Below are positions 51,062 to 59,957 of a stretch of DNA of 64,000 nt, piece after piece. The notes under the pieces were generated by a model. The model ran no database searches, was not told where the DNA came from, and saw only the letters and a program-made list of their open reading frames with translations. Every line of letters starts with the position of its first letter. Position 1 is the stretch's first letter. The stretch lies in contig NZ_JRWG01000008.1 of assembly GCF_001573155.1 (NCBI RefSeq), forward strand, positions 1-64,000, read 5' to 3'. Origin of the DNA: Aequorivita aquimaris. GTDB lineage: Bacteria; Bacteroidota; Bacteroidia; Flavobacteriales; Flavobacteriaceae. The position numbers and the translations under genes were made by a program.

Positions 51062-51973
51062 CCGCAATCCCAGCTTTTCCAAATTGTCTTTCGTTTTTGA
51101 AAGATACTTCAAAATGGTTTTGTTTTGACGAAGTAGAAATTGTTGTTTTTTACTTAGGTTTTCCAGGTTTATCTTTTTGAAATTTTTCTGAAAAGCTTCT
51201 TTATTGCCTTCTATTTTTGCTAAGACACACAGTGAGTAACGGTTTAAGTCCAGAAATTTTTTAAGAGCAGGATTGTTTTTTTCGTAAACTTCGTAGGCTT
51301 CATAATTGGCTTTTTCTTCTATATTTTTTACACTTTGGAACAAGCTGTTTTTCCGAACTATATAAGTTGCACAGACTTTTGGGCTGAAAACCACTTTGTA
51401 TTTTAAACCTATGCGAACGTAAAGATCTGTGTCCTCACCACTTTTAATTTTTGGATCGTACCAACCCACATTTTCAAAAACATCTTTCTTTAAAACTGTG
51501 GAAATGCTCAGCAATACCGAATCCAATTGGCTTGACTCAAAGTAATCCACGATTATTGAATCTTTTCCAATGGTTTGGATAGAGTAACTGTTTTTAAAAG
51601 TTTTTCTGTTGCGTTTTATTTCGGTAGCGGTAGCAAAAACGGATTCATTGGGGTGTTCAATTACTAACCGATTTTGTTCCTCTAAATAAAAAGGATACCA
51701 ATAATCATCAGCGTCCATTAAGGCTATATATTTGGATTCTGCTTGCTGTATTGTAAAATTTCTCGCAGCCGATGCGCCAGTGTTTTCCCTGGAAAAATAA
51801 CGAATGCGCGGATCCTTGAATTTTAATATTTCAGTTTCACTGTTGTCGGTAGAACCATCATTCAGAATTACGACTTCAAAATCAGTAAAAGTCTGGGCCA
51901 AGACACTTTTTAAAGTATCAGCAATGTACTTTTCTTTATTAAAGACCGATATGACTACCGAAAATTTAGGCAT
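51044..51973 (-). CDS. Glycosyltransferase family 2 (A)
   Basis: 309 residues, GT-A fold: FSVVISVFNKEKYIADTLKSVLAQTFTDFEVVILNDGSTDNSE, then a DxD-type motif in YIALMDADDYWYPFYL, and GEDTDLYVRIGLKY further on. It is the last gene of a three-gene minus-strand operon and overlaps the convergent FdtA-type gene. Acceptor and donor unknown. Confidence 0.93.
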   Translation of the reverse strand: MPKFSVVISVFNKEKYIADTLKSVLAQTFTDFEVVILNDGSTDNSETEILKFKDPRIRYFSRENTGASAARNFTIQQAESKYIALMDADDYWYPFYLEEQNRLVIEHPNESVFATATEIKRNRKTFKNSYSIQTIGKDSIIVDYFESSQLDSVLLSISTVLKKDVFENVGWYDPKIKSGEDTDLYVRIGLKYKVVFSPKVCATYIVRKNSLFQSVKNIEEKANYEAYEVYEKNNPALKKFLDLNRYSLCVLAKIEGNKEAFQKNFKKINLENLSKKQQFLLRQNKTILKYLSKTKDNLEKLGLRLGTFK

Positions 51974-52862
51974 CCTTAGTTTTTAAAGAACTAAGATAGC
52001 CCAAGCGGTACAAATCAAAAAGGAAAAGGGATGGATTTGTAGAATTTAGATTTTTCAGCATTGGTTTCTTAAAGGCATTGAAGAATATTCGCATTACAAA
52101 CAATAATCTTCTTTTTTTTAGTTTCAAATAGGTTTTCAGGATTTTCACGGTTTCCTTGTCAATAGCACCAGTGTTGTGAAAATTCAATAAATTTTGAAGC
52201 GCCAATTCTGACTTTTTTATGAAAACCTCATTGATTTCCAAATTTAAATGGATCACCGGATTATCAATGTGTGTCAGTGGAATATTATTTTTTTTAAGTT
52301 CATAACCGAAAACGGAATCTTCATAACCATATCCAGTTAGTTTTTCATTGAATTTTATTTTTTCAAAAATCTCTTTTTTAATAGCAAACCCCATCGTTAT
52401 AAAACTGCGGTATGGATTTTTAAGGCGTTCTACGAGCGGCAGACTTTCACGTTCTGAGCCGTATTTATGCCTTAAACTATATTTTTCAGAATTATTTTCT
52501 GGATATTTAATTCCTCCAAAAATCACCGAAGCTTCATTTGAAAAAGTAACCAAATATTTCGCAATAAATTCTGGGTTTGAAGGAAAGGTGTCCGCATCCA
52601 AAAACAATAACCAATCATAATTTGCTTGTTCTGCTAAAAGATTTCGGATTTTGCTTCTGCCGATATTTCTTTCCAAAGCTTGAAAACTACACTGCTTCAA
52701 CAAATTTATTTTTGAATTTTCCTCCAACGATTTTTTGTCAGTAGAAGCATCGTCCAAAACCACGATTTCATAAACCTCATTTGCGATTTCACACTGTTTT
52801 TGCAAGTTTTCTACCAATGAAAAAACGTTGTAATTGTATGTAGGGATAAGGATTGAAATCAT
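51966..52862 (-). CDS. Glycosyltransferase family 2 (B)
   Basis: 298 residues, GT-A fold: ISILIPTYNYNVFSLVENLQKQ, EIVVLDDASTDKKS, LLFLDADTFPSNPEF (DxD), GYGYEDSVFGYEL (catalytic ED-type motif). Overlaps the previous gene in the operon by 4 bases and the next by 8. Confidence 0.93.
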   Translation of the reverse strand: MISILIPTYNYNVFSLVENLQKQCEIANEVYEIVVLDDASTDKKSLEENSKINLLKQCSFQALERNIGRSKIRNLLAEQANYDWLLFLDADTFPSNPEFIAKYLVTFSNEASVIFGGIKYPENNSEKYSLRHKYGSERESLPLVERLKNPYRSFITMGFAIKKEIFEKIKFNEKLTGYGYEDSVFGYELKKNNIPLTHIDNPVIHLNLEINEVFIKKSELALQNLLNFHNTGAIDKETVKILKTYLKLKKRRLLFVMRIFFNAFKKPMLKNLNSTNPSLFLFDLYRLGYLSSLKTKDA

Positions 52863-53587
52863 TTTTTGGCGATAAGTACAGTTTCTTTCATAAATCCAAA
52901 ACGTTCATTTGCCGGAAAAGTTTCGATTTCCACATTTTGAAAGCCGTTTTCTTTCAATCTGCGCATTAATCCTTCCACAGAGTAAATGCGTACGTGGTCT
53001 TCCTGCCCGAAGGCTACTATTCGTTCTTCGGGCGTTTTCTTTGAAAAATCCTCGTATATTTCTCCTTCTTTAAAAGGAGTTTGGATTACACACTTGCCAT
53101 TGGGTTTTAATACGCGATGTAATTCTTCCATTGCTTTTTTGTCGTCTTCAATATGTTCCAAAATATGATAGCAGATTATCAGATCGAAAAAATTGTCTTC
53201 CAAAGGAATTTTAGTGATATCATACTGATAATCCGCCAGAAATTCATCTTCAAAATCAGTACTGAAATAAGTGATGCTCGGATTTTTCTTCAGCAATCTG
53301 TAAACACTTCGCGAAGGTGAAAAGTGGAGCACTTTTCCGTATGCTAAATCGTTTTCGTTAATATAGGAATAAAGTCTTCTTGTTCTGGAACGGCTCCCGC
53401 AAAAGGGACAAAGCAGGTCGCCATCGGGAATTTTAATAAATCGTTTAACCAAATGACCGCAAACCGTACATTCGTGATTTTTTCCACGTAGGTGAAAAGC
53501 AAAAATGGAACGAAAAAAAACCTCGTTCTCAAAAAGAATTTTTTTTGGAACAAAGGTGAGTGCCACTTTTTTTAAGGTTTGGTACAT
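52859..53587 (-). CDS. Class I methyltransferase with N-terminal zinc-ribbon-like CxxC pairs
   Basis: 242 residues from the ATG at 53587 (MYQTLKKVALTFVPKKILFENEVFFRS), chosen because the frame upstream to 53662 adds 25 residues of unlikely sequence and would leave only 16 bases to the divergent gene. Cys40, Cys43, Cys60 and Cys63 (ECTVCGHL, LLCPFCGS) form two CxxC pairs as in a zinc ribbon. A SAM-methyltransferase core follows (VLHFSPSRSVYRLLKK, DITKIPLEDNFFDLIICYHILEHIEDDKKAMEELHRVLKPNGKCVI). First gene of the GT operon, so likely to methylate a glycan. Confidence 0.85.
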   Translation of the reverse strand: MYQTLKKVALTFVPKKILFENEVFFRSIFAFHLRGKNHECTVCGHLVKRFIKIPDGDLLCPFCGSRSRTRRLYSYINENDLAYGKVLHFSPSRSVYRLLKKNPSITYFSTDFEDEFLADYQYDITKIPLEDNFFDLIICYHILEHIEDDKKAMEELHRVLKPNGKCVIQTPFKEGEIYEDFSKKTPEERIVAFGQEDHVRIYSVEGLMRRLKENGFQNVEIETFPANERFGFMKETVLIAKK

Positions 53588-53678
53588 CTGGCTAAAATAC
53601 AGTAATCTTTTTGGATGCGGGAAATTTGATTTTCTATTTGGTCCATAAAAAATCGTTTTCAAAAAAAAATTAAAAAAA

Positions 53679-55337
53679 ATGTATCTTGTAAAAAAAGAAT
53701 CAGCTGTGCGGATATTTATTTTAGTTTTTGTTGTTTTTTCTACACTTTCAGCTTACTCCCAACAAGAGGCCTGGTTTTATCTGCGTGCGCGCGATACTTC
53801 TTTCGTGCCTTCCTTTGAAAAAAAAGGAGATTATTTGAGCTATTCGGGTAAAGATGCAAGGCTGAAGGCAGCTTTAAAAAACTATAAAATTAAAATTTTC
53901 AAAAAAACCTGGAAACACGCCAAAAAACAAAACCTTAAAAAAACTTTTTTTGTAATTGCCGATAATGAAGCAATGATGACAGATTTATTGCAAAATGTTT
54001 CCCATATTTTTGAGTTTGGCGAATTGATAGCCGAAGAGGACAAAAAAATTTTTGAACCCAATGATTACGGATTGACAAGTACCATCGGCGATAATTTGGG
54101 AGCGCAAGTTAATCTGGATTATCTTGACGTAATGGAGGTTCCGAAAGCTTGGTATTACACAACAGGTTCGCGCGATGTAATTATTGGAATTTCGGATGGG
54201 TCCATCAAAACAGACGATAAGGAATTTGAAGGAAAAAGTAAGATTATAAGGGAGTCTTTTATGGCAAAAGGCCACGGATTTTCTGTTGCTGAATCTGCGG
54301 CCGGCCAAGGAGACAATGGGTATGCCATTCCGGGGGTATGTTACGATTGTAGTGTTTATTCCACCAATTATAGACACATAAATAATTTAGAGCAACTCGT
54401 TGAGCTTTCCAAATTAGGAGTGAAAGTTATCAATTGTAGTTGGGGGCTTGCACACTATTATGAAACGGCCCAGCAGGCTATTTATGAAATGATGGACAAT
54501 GGTACAGTAGTGGTTGCAATAGGCCACAACCCACCTTTTTCGGAAACAAAGGGAAAAAAACCTTATTATCCAGCTTCATATGATAAAGTTATTGCGGTTT
54601 CTTCTGCTTCGCACCGCTATGCACATTATTCTGAAAATATTCAGATTGAAGAAGATAAGGGCTTGTATTACATAAAAAATATTCGCTATTATGTGGGGCT
54701 TACCGGTGGTTTTAAAAATAATGATACTACTCAGGTTCCGCATTTGTATCCTATCAGCATCCGAAATTTGAATAGTGAAATTGACATTGTAGCTCCTTCA
54801 CAGGGTATTTATAGATACGGTGAACGAGCCCTCAACGGTTTTGACGACGTTAGTCAATTTAACCAAACTTCAGGGGTGGCACCATTGGTTACGGGCAGTA
54901 TTGGGCTTATGTTTTCGCTTTATCCCTGTCTTCCCGCGGAAGAGGTTGAAACCATCCTAAAATTCACTTCTACCAATATAGACGACGTGGAGCCCAACAA
55001 ACCCTATGCGGGAATGTACGGTGCGGGAATGCTGAATACAGGCCGCGCGGTAAAAATGGTTTTCGATATGTTTGCTGAAAAGGAACCAGTAAAAATTGAA
55101 AACCAGCGGTTCAGTCGCTGGGATTTTAAACTGACTTCTATTTCTGAAGTAGTTATGCAAAATCAGAAATTTACTGAAGAAGCAACTTTAAATCTTACCT
55201 CAAAAAAGCGAATTGTAATTTCTGAAAATACCGTCCTAAGACCGAACGCGAAAGGAAAAATTCATCTTAAAATTGACCTAACTCTCAAAAAGGAATGCGA
55301 ATTGCAGCTGCGCGACCCGAGCATTTTGAATGATTGA
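53679..55337 (+). CDS. Subtilisin-like S8 serine protease, secreted
   Basis: 552 residues with a signal peptide (about 1-28, ending LSAYSQ). An N-terminal prodomain-like part (residues about 30-125) is followed by the S8 catalytic domain with a full triad: Asp173 (IIGISDGS), His199 (AKGHGFSVAESAAG) and Ser398 (NQTSGVAPLVTG), plus the oxyanion Asn in VVVAIGHNPP. These are variants of the usual DTG, HGTHVAG and GTSMAAP motifs, but all catalytic residues are present. The C-terminus (after about 465) is a beta-rich tail with no obvious T9SS sorting signal. Divergent from the methyltransferase operon. Confidence 0.9.
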   Translation: MYLVKKESAVRIFILVFVVFSTLSAYSQQEAWFYLRARDTSFVPSFEKKGDYLSYSGKDARLKAALKNYKIKIFKKTWKHAKKQNLKKTFFVIADNEAMMTDLLQNVSHIFEFGELIAEEDKKIFEPNDYGLTSTIGDNLGAQVNLDYLDVMEVPKAWYYTTGSRDVIIGISDGSIKTDDKEFEGKSKIIRESFMAKGHGFSVAESAAGQGDNGYAIPGVCYDCSVYSTNYRHINNLEQLVELSKLGVKVINCSWGLAHYYETAQQAIYEMMDNGTVVVAIGHNPPFSETKGKKPYYPASYDKVIAVSSASHRYAHYSENIQIEEDKGLYYIKNIRYYVGLTGGFKNNDTTQVPHLYPISIRNLNSEIDIVAPSQGIYRYGERALNGFDDVSQFNQTSGVAPLVTGSIGLMFSLYPCLPAEEVETILKFTSTNIDDVEPNKPYAGMYGAGMLNTGRAVKMVFDMFAEKEPVKIENQRFSRWDFKLTSISEVVMQNQKFTEEATLNLTSKKRIVISENTVLRPNAKGKIHLKIDLTLKKECELQLRDPSILND

Positions 55338-55430
55338 AAGTTAATTGGAAGGTTTGAGCCACCGCGTTCGTAACCCCGAAAGTTTGGAACAAAAATCACT
55401 ACTTAGAAACTTAAATTCTGTAAACTGGGA

Positions 55431-55445
55431 CTGCGACTGAAAACT
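55431..55445. repeat. 15-base word shared with 63940-63954
   Basis: CTGCGACTGAAAACT, identical at both sites; the flanks contain related words (GGGACTGCGACTG, ACTGAAC). The gap 55338-55458 holds no gene. Confidence 0.6.
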
Positions 55446-55458
55446 GAACTACTTATTT

Positions 55459-56142
55459 TCAAACCGTTTTCTGCACGACCTCAAAAATCTGGTTTTCATC
55501 ACATTTTAAGGTTTTGGAAGGATACTTCAGCAACAGGGCATAATCGTGTGTTGCCATTAAGATGGTGTTGCCGTTTTTATTTATCTCACGTAAAACTTCC
55601 ATTACTTCCACGCTCGTTTGTGGGTCTAGGTTTCCCGTAGGCTCATCTGCGAGAATAAGTTCGGGATCGTTCAAAAGAGCACGTGCAATGGCAACACGTT
55701 GCTGCTCCCCGCCCGAAAGTTGGTAAGGGTATTTAAAGGCTTTGGTTTTCATATCTACCTTGTCCAATACCTCGTTTATCTTGCTTTCCATCGCAGCTTT
55801 GTCCTTCCAACCGGTGGCCGTCAAAACAAAATTTAGATTGTCGCGCACCGTGCGATCGTTCAAAAGTTTAAAATCCTGAAAAACCACGCCCAGTTTTCTG
55901 CGTAAAAAAGGAATATTCTTTTCTTTTAAGGTAGCCAAATCGTAGCCCACAATATTCCCTTCGCCTTCCTGCAGCGGAAGATCGCCGTAAAGCGTTTTCA
56001 TAAAACTACTTTTTCCGGTTCCCGTTTTTCCGATTAAATAGACAAATTCGCCTTTTTCCACTGAAACGGAAACATCCGAAAGAACTAGGTTGTCGCCTTG
56101 ATAAATGGAAGCATCTTTTAAAAATAATACGGTATCGGCCAT
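55459..56142 (-). CDS. ftsE: FtsE-like ABC transporter ATPase
   Basis: 227 residues. Walker A GKTGTGKS (38-45), signature [16 protein letters not shown], Walker [11 protein letters not shown], and the FtsE-type phrase [44 protein letters not shown]. With FtsX (not in this window) it controls cell-wall hydrolysis at division. The gene is alone; FtsX lies elsewhere. FtsE and LolD-type ATPases are similar, so the name is probable, not certain. Confidence 0.87.
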   Translation of the reverse strand: MADTVLFLKDASIYQGDNLVLSDVSVSVEKGEFVYLIGKTGTGKSSFMKTLYGDLPLQEGEGNIVGYDLATLKEKNIPFLRRKLGVVFQDFKLLNDRTVRDNLNFVLTATGWKDKAAMESKINEVLDKVDMKTKAFKYPYQLSGGEQQRVAIARALLNDPELILADEPTGNLDPQTSVEVMEVLREINKNGNTILMATHDYALLLKYPSKTLKCDENQIFEVVQKTV

Positions 56143-56220
56143 TGGGATTATAGATTTACGATTTCGATTTCAAAAGTAATTTGAATTACTTCAAACTGCA
56201 ACTGATTACTGCCAACATAT

Positions 56221-56679
56221 TTATTTTTCTGAAATTTTTTCTTTCAATGCATCAATCTCCTTTTGCTGCTGAAGCGTGTAGAGCGTCAATTCCTCAATTT
56301 TTTGCAGCAAAAGCAAGTTCATTTCTTTTAGCGAAATTCCCTCCTTCTGCATAGTTTCGGCAGAAGGCACATTCGGCAGATGATTGTTTTCTTTTAAAAA
56401 CGCTTCCAGTTCTTCCAAGGTAATCAAACTATATTCCGGCATCATTTCAGAAAAACCGTTATAATAGGTTTCAAACACATAATCGGGTGCAACTGCTCCC
56501 TCAAGATCTACCAGAACTTCCTGGGTGTGGATTTTTCCTTTTACGGTCAAAAGCTCATCGGGAGTAGTTGTGCCAATGCCTATTTTTCCATCCTTTTCAG
56601 AAAGATTTTTAAAAGGATTGCGCTGTGCTGTGGCGGAAAGTGAAAACATTAGAATGCCGAAAATCAATAATCTGTTCAT
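56221..56679 (-). CDS. Secreted protein with coiled-coil C-terminus (tail-fibre-like motif)
   Basis: 152 residues, signal peptide (MNRLLIFGILMFSLSATAQ). KIGIGTTTPDELLTVKGKIHTQEVLVDLEGAVAPDYVF and LITLEELEAFLKENNHLPNVPSAETMQKEGISLKEMNLLLLQKIEELTLYTLQQQ are the standard pattern of tail-fibre-like secreted proteins that are widespread in Bacteroidota and not connected to phages. The end is a coiled coil. It may sit at the surface through trimerisation. Confidence 0.82.
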   Translation of the reverse strand: MNRLLIFGILMFSLSATAQRNPFKNLSEKDGKIGIGTTTPDELLTVKGKIHTQEVLVDLEGAVAPDYVFETYYNGFSEMMPEYSLITLEELEAFLKENNHLPNVPSAETMQKEGISLKEMNLLLLQKIEELTLYTLQQQKEIDALKEKISEK

Positions 56680-56880
56680 AACGATGCTTTTATAATTTGT
56701 AAAGTTTTAAAATTACGGTATTTTTTTAAAGCGTTTCAATGTATGTTAAAATCTGTTGAAGAGGTGCATACTTATTTCAATTTTACGTCGTTATATTCCT
56801 AAGAAAATCCACCAAAAAATCATTCGTTAATTAAACCTTAAAAATTTACAGTATCGCCGAAAGCTACATTTAAAGTTAAA

Positions 56881-56888
56881 TATCTTTA
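56881..56888 (+). promoter_or_regulatory. TATCTTTA -7-like element of the TPR gene
   Basis: Same octamer as at 2880-2887 and (minus strand) 10914-10921; 21 bases before the ATG at 56909. Confidence 0.4.
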
Positions 56889-56908
56889 CGCCACAAAAAC
56901 TGTAAATA

Positions 56909-59900
56909 ATGATAAAGAATTTTCTTGTTTTTTCACTTTTCCTATTCCTTTCATTTTCGTCCTTTTCACAGCAAACAGCGGTCTTTACAAATGATCTCGC
57001 CGATTTCAACCAAGCACTGGAACTCTACAATAACGGGCAGTTTTTAGCCGCGCAAAGTCTTTTTGACAAAATAAAAAACAGCAGCGAAGACGAAACCGTG
57101 CAGAGCGATTGTGCCTATTATATTGCCAATGCGGCGGTGAGATTGAACCAGCAAAACGCCGACCAGTTGATGGAGGAATTTGTGGAGAAATATCCCACGA
57201 GTTTGAAGCGAAATTCTGCATTTATAGATGTCGCAAACTATTATTTCGAAAACGGAAAATATTCGCACGCCCAAAAGTGGTACGATAAGGTTGACACTTC
57301 AAATTTAAGTCGAAGTGAGCAAGAACGTTTCAATTTTAATAACGGATACGTCTATTTTAAGGCGAAGCGATATGACGAGGCAAAAAGCTATTTCAACAAA
57401 GTTTCCACTTCGCAGAAATACGGCTCGCAGGCGAAGTATTATCTGGGTTTTATCGCTTACGAAGGCGACGATTATGAGGAAGCCAACAAAAATTTTGAGG
57501 AAGTAAAAGGGGAGGAACGCTATTCGGAAGACCTTAGTTATTACCAAGCCGATATGAATTTCAAGCTCGGAAATTTCGAAAAGGCCATCGCGATGGGGAA
57601 GGAGCAGTTTGATAAATCCAGCCCGCAGGAGAAAAGTCAACTTTCAAAAATTATTGGTGAGAGCTATTTCAATCTTGAAAAATATGCCGAAGCCATTCCA
57701 TATTTAAAGGAATACAAAGGTTTTCGCGGCAAGTGGAACAATACCGATTACTACCAATTGGGGTACGCATATTACAAACAGGGCGATTACGAAAGTGCCA
57801 TCGGCGAGTTCAACAAAATTGTGGATGGAAGGAATGCCGTGGCCCAAAATGCCTATTACCATTTGGCGGAAAGTTATCTGAAACTCGACAAAAAACAGGA
57901 AGCGTTAAACGCTTTTAAAAATGCTTCGGAAATGGATTTCAGTGCCGAAATTCAGGAAGATGCTTATTTGAATTATGCAAAACTGAGCTACGAAATTGGG
58001 AACAGCTACAAAAGCACGCCGCAGGTTTTGCTTTCCTTTATTGAAAAATACCCAAACAACGTCAATAATGATGAGTTGAAACGATTGTTGATCGACAGTT
58101 ACATCACTTCAAAAAATTATAAAGAGGCGTTGGATTTGCTGGAAAACAACAAAAACTTTGCTGATGAAGCCGCCTATCAAAAAGTTGCTTTTTACCGTGG
58201 AATTGAATTGTACAACGAAGCCGATTACAACGAAGCGATTTCGTTTTTTGACAAAAGCCTGAAATATCCCAAAAATCAGGATTTCACAGCGCGCGCAACT
58301 TATTGGAAGGCTGAAAGCGATTACCAACTCTCAAATTTCGAAAAATCGTTGGCGGGCTATAAAAAGTTTGCAGAAATGCCGGGCGCACAGAACACTTCAG
58401 AATATAAAAACTTGAAATACAATTTGGCCTACAACCAATTCAAACTTAAAAATTATACTGAAGCCATTTCAAATTTCAAAAGTTACGTAGGTTCTTCCTA
58501 CGCTGAAACCGTCCGAAAAAAGGACGCATACCTGCGATTGGGCGACAGCTATTTCGTGACAAGCCAATATTGGCCCGCAATGGAAAATTACAACGCCGCA
58601 ATCGATTTGGGCGGCGATAACGATTATGCGCAGTTTCAAAAAGCCATCAGCTATGGTTTTGTGGACCGAAGCGAAAAGAAAATCGAGGAACTGATTGCCT
58701 TTATAAAAAAATATCCAAAATCCGTTTACCGCGACGATGCGCTGTATGAATTGGGAAATACCTACGTGGCGCAAAACAGGACCAACGAAGCGATTTCGGC
58801 TTACGATCAATTGGTCCGCGATATTCCGAACAGCAGCTTCGTTTCAAAAGCACTGTTGAAAAAAGCGTTGATTTATGAAAATGCCGGAAAAAGCAACGAA
58901 GCGCTTGCTATTTTTAAACAAGTAACAAAGGATTTTCCATCTACGCCCGAAGCGTTACAAGCGGTTTCTTCGGCAAAACTCATTTATATAGATCAGGGCA
59001 ATGTGGACGAATACGCCCGCTGGGTAAAAACCTTGGATTACGTACAAGTGGGCGACACCGAACTTGACGACGCGGCTTATGCAGCGGCAGAACAGCCATA
59101 TTTGGAAAACAAACAGAGTCAGGCGCAGAGCCGTTTTGAGGATTATTTGCAGCAATTTCCCAATGGTCTGCACGCCCGAAATGCGCATTTCTATTTGGGA
59201 CAGATTTATTTCGCTGACGGAAGAAGCGATCAAGCCATTCCGCATTTTGAATATGTTGTGAACCGCGAGCGAAGCGAATTTACCGAACAGGCTTTGGCGC
59301 GGGTTTCAGAATTGTATTTGGGTAAAAAGGATTACCAAAACGCCTTAAAATATTTAACCCGTTTGGAAGCCGAAGCAGATTTTCCGCAGAACATCATCTT
59401 CGCGCAGACCAACAGTATGAAGGCTTCGTATGAATTGAAGCAATATGCCGAAGCGGTAAATTATGCCGAAAAAGTGCTTCAAAATTCTAAAATAGACAAT
59501 TCAATTAAAAGTGATGCGCAGGTGATTATTGCACGTTCTGCAATGAAAACCAATAATGAAGCAAAAGCCAAAACCGCTTACGCAGAAGTACAGAAAATAG
59601 CGACCGGAGCCCTTGCTGCCGAAGCGCTTTATTTCGATGCGTATTTCAAAAATAAGGAAGGCAATTACGAAGCTTCAAACGCTTCCGTACAAAAATTGGC
59701 GAAGGATTATTCGGGCTATAAACTCTACGGTGCCAAAGGTTTGGTGCGGATGGCGAAGAATTTTTACGCTTTGAAGGATGCGTACCAGGCGACCTATATT
59801 TTGGAAAGTGTGACCAAAAACTTTACCGATTTCCCAGAGGTAGTAGAAGAGGCAAAAGCAGAACTCGCAGTAATTAAAAATGCGGAGGCGAAAACCAATT

Positions 59901-59926
59901 CTTCCGTTGAAACTGGCGGAAACTAA
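56909..59926 (+). CDS. Large tetratricopeptide-repeat protein, secreted
   Basis: 1005 residues with a signal peptide (MIKNFLVFSLFLFLSFSSFSQ). From about residue 25 to the end it is a row of TPR helical pairs (for example NADQLMEEFVEKYPTSL, AKYYLGFIAYEGDDYEEANKNFEEV, YYQLGYAYYKQGDYESAIGEFNKIV, DDALYELGNTYVAQNRTNEAISAYDQLVRDIP). Such long periplasmic TPR solenoids act as scaffolds that organise partner proteins. It is followed after 31 bases by a beta-barrel protein, so a barrel-bound complex is likely. No sorting domain is seen. Confidence 0.9.
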   Translation: MIKNFLVFSLFLFLSFSSFSQQTAVFTNDLADFNQALELYNNGQFLAAQSLFDKIKNSSEDETVQSDCAYYIANAAVRLNQQNADQLMEEFVEKYPTSLKRNSAFIDVANYYFENGKYSHAQKWYDKVDTSNLSRSEQERFNFNNGYVYFKAKRYDEAKSYFNKVSTSQKYGSQAKYYLGFIAYEGDDYEEANKNFEEVKGEERYSEDLSYYQADMNFKLGNFEKAIAMGKEQFDKSSPQEKSQLSKIIGESYFNLEKYAEAIPYLKEYKGFRGKWNNTDYYQLGYAYYKQGDYESAIGEFNKIVDGRNAVAQNAYYHLAESYLKLDKKQEALNAFKNASEMDFSAEIQEDAYLNYAKLSYEIGNSYKSTPQVLLSFIEKYPNNVNNDELKRLLIDSYITSKNYKEALDLLENNKNFADEAAYQKVAFYRGIELYNEADYNEAISFFDKSLKYPKNQDFTARATYWKAESDYQLSNFEKSLAGYKKFAEMPGAQNTSEYKNLKYNLAYNQFKLKNYTEAISNFKSYVGSSYAETVRKKDAYLRLGDSYFVTSQYWPAMENYNAAIDLGGDNDYAQFQKAISYGFVDRSEKKIEELIAFIKKYPKSVYRDDALYELGNTYVAQNRTNEAISAYDQLVRDIPNSSFVSKALLKKALIYENAGKSNEALAIFKQVTKDFPSTPEALQAVSSAKLIYIDQGNVDEYARWVKTLDYVQVGDTELDDAAYAAAEQPYLENKQSQAQSRFEDYLQQFPNGLHARNAHFYLGQIYFADGRSDQAIPHFEYVVNRERSEFTEQALARVSELYLGKKDYQNALKYLTRLEAEADFPQNIIFAQTNSMKASYELKQYAEAVNYAEKVLQNSKIDNSIKSDAQVIIARSAMKTNNEAKAKTAYAEVQKIATGALAAEALYFDAYFKNKEGNYEASNASVQKLAKDYSGYKLYGAKGLVRMAKNFYALKDAYQATYILESVTKNFTDFPEVVEEAKAELAVIKNAEAKTNSSVETGGN

Positions 59927-59957
59927 GCAATTATTTTAAAACGATATTACTATAAAT

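Noticed and set aside
56221-56679. A prophage tail-fibre gene
   Set aside because: Its pattern is common in secreted Bacteroidota proteins, it has a signal peptide, and there are no phage genes nearby.
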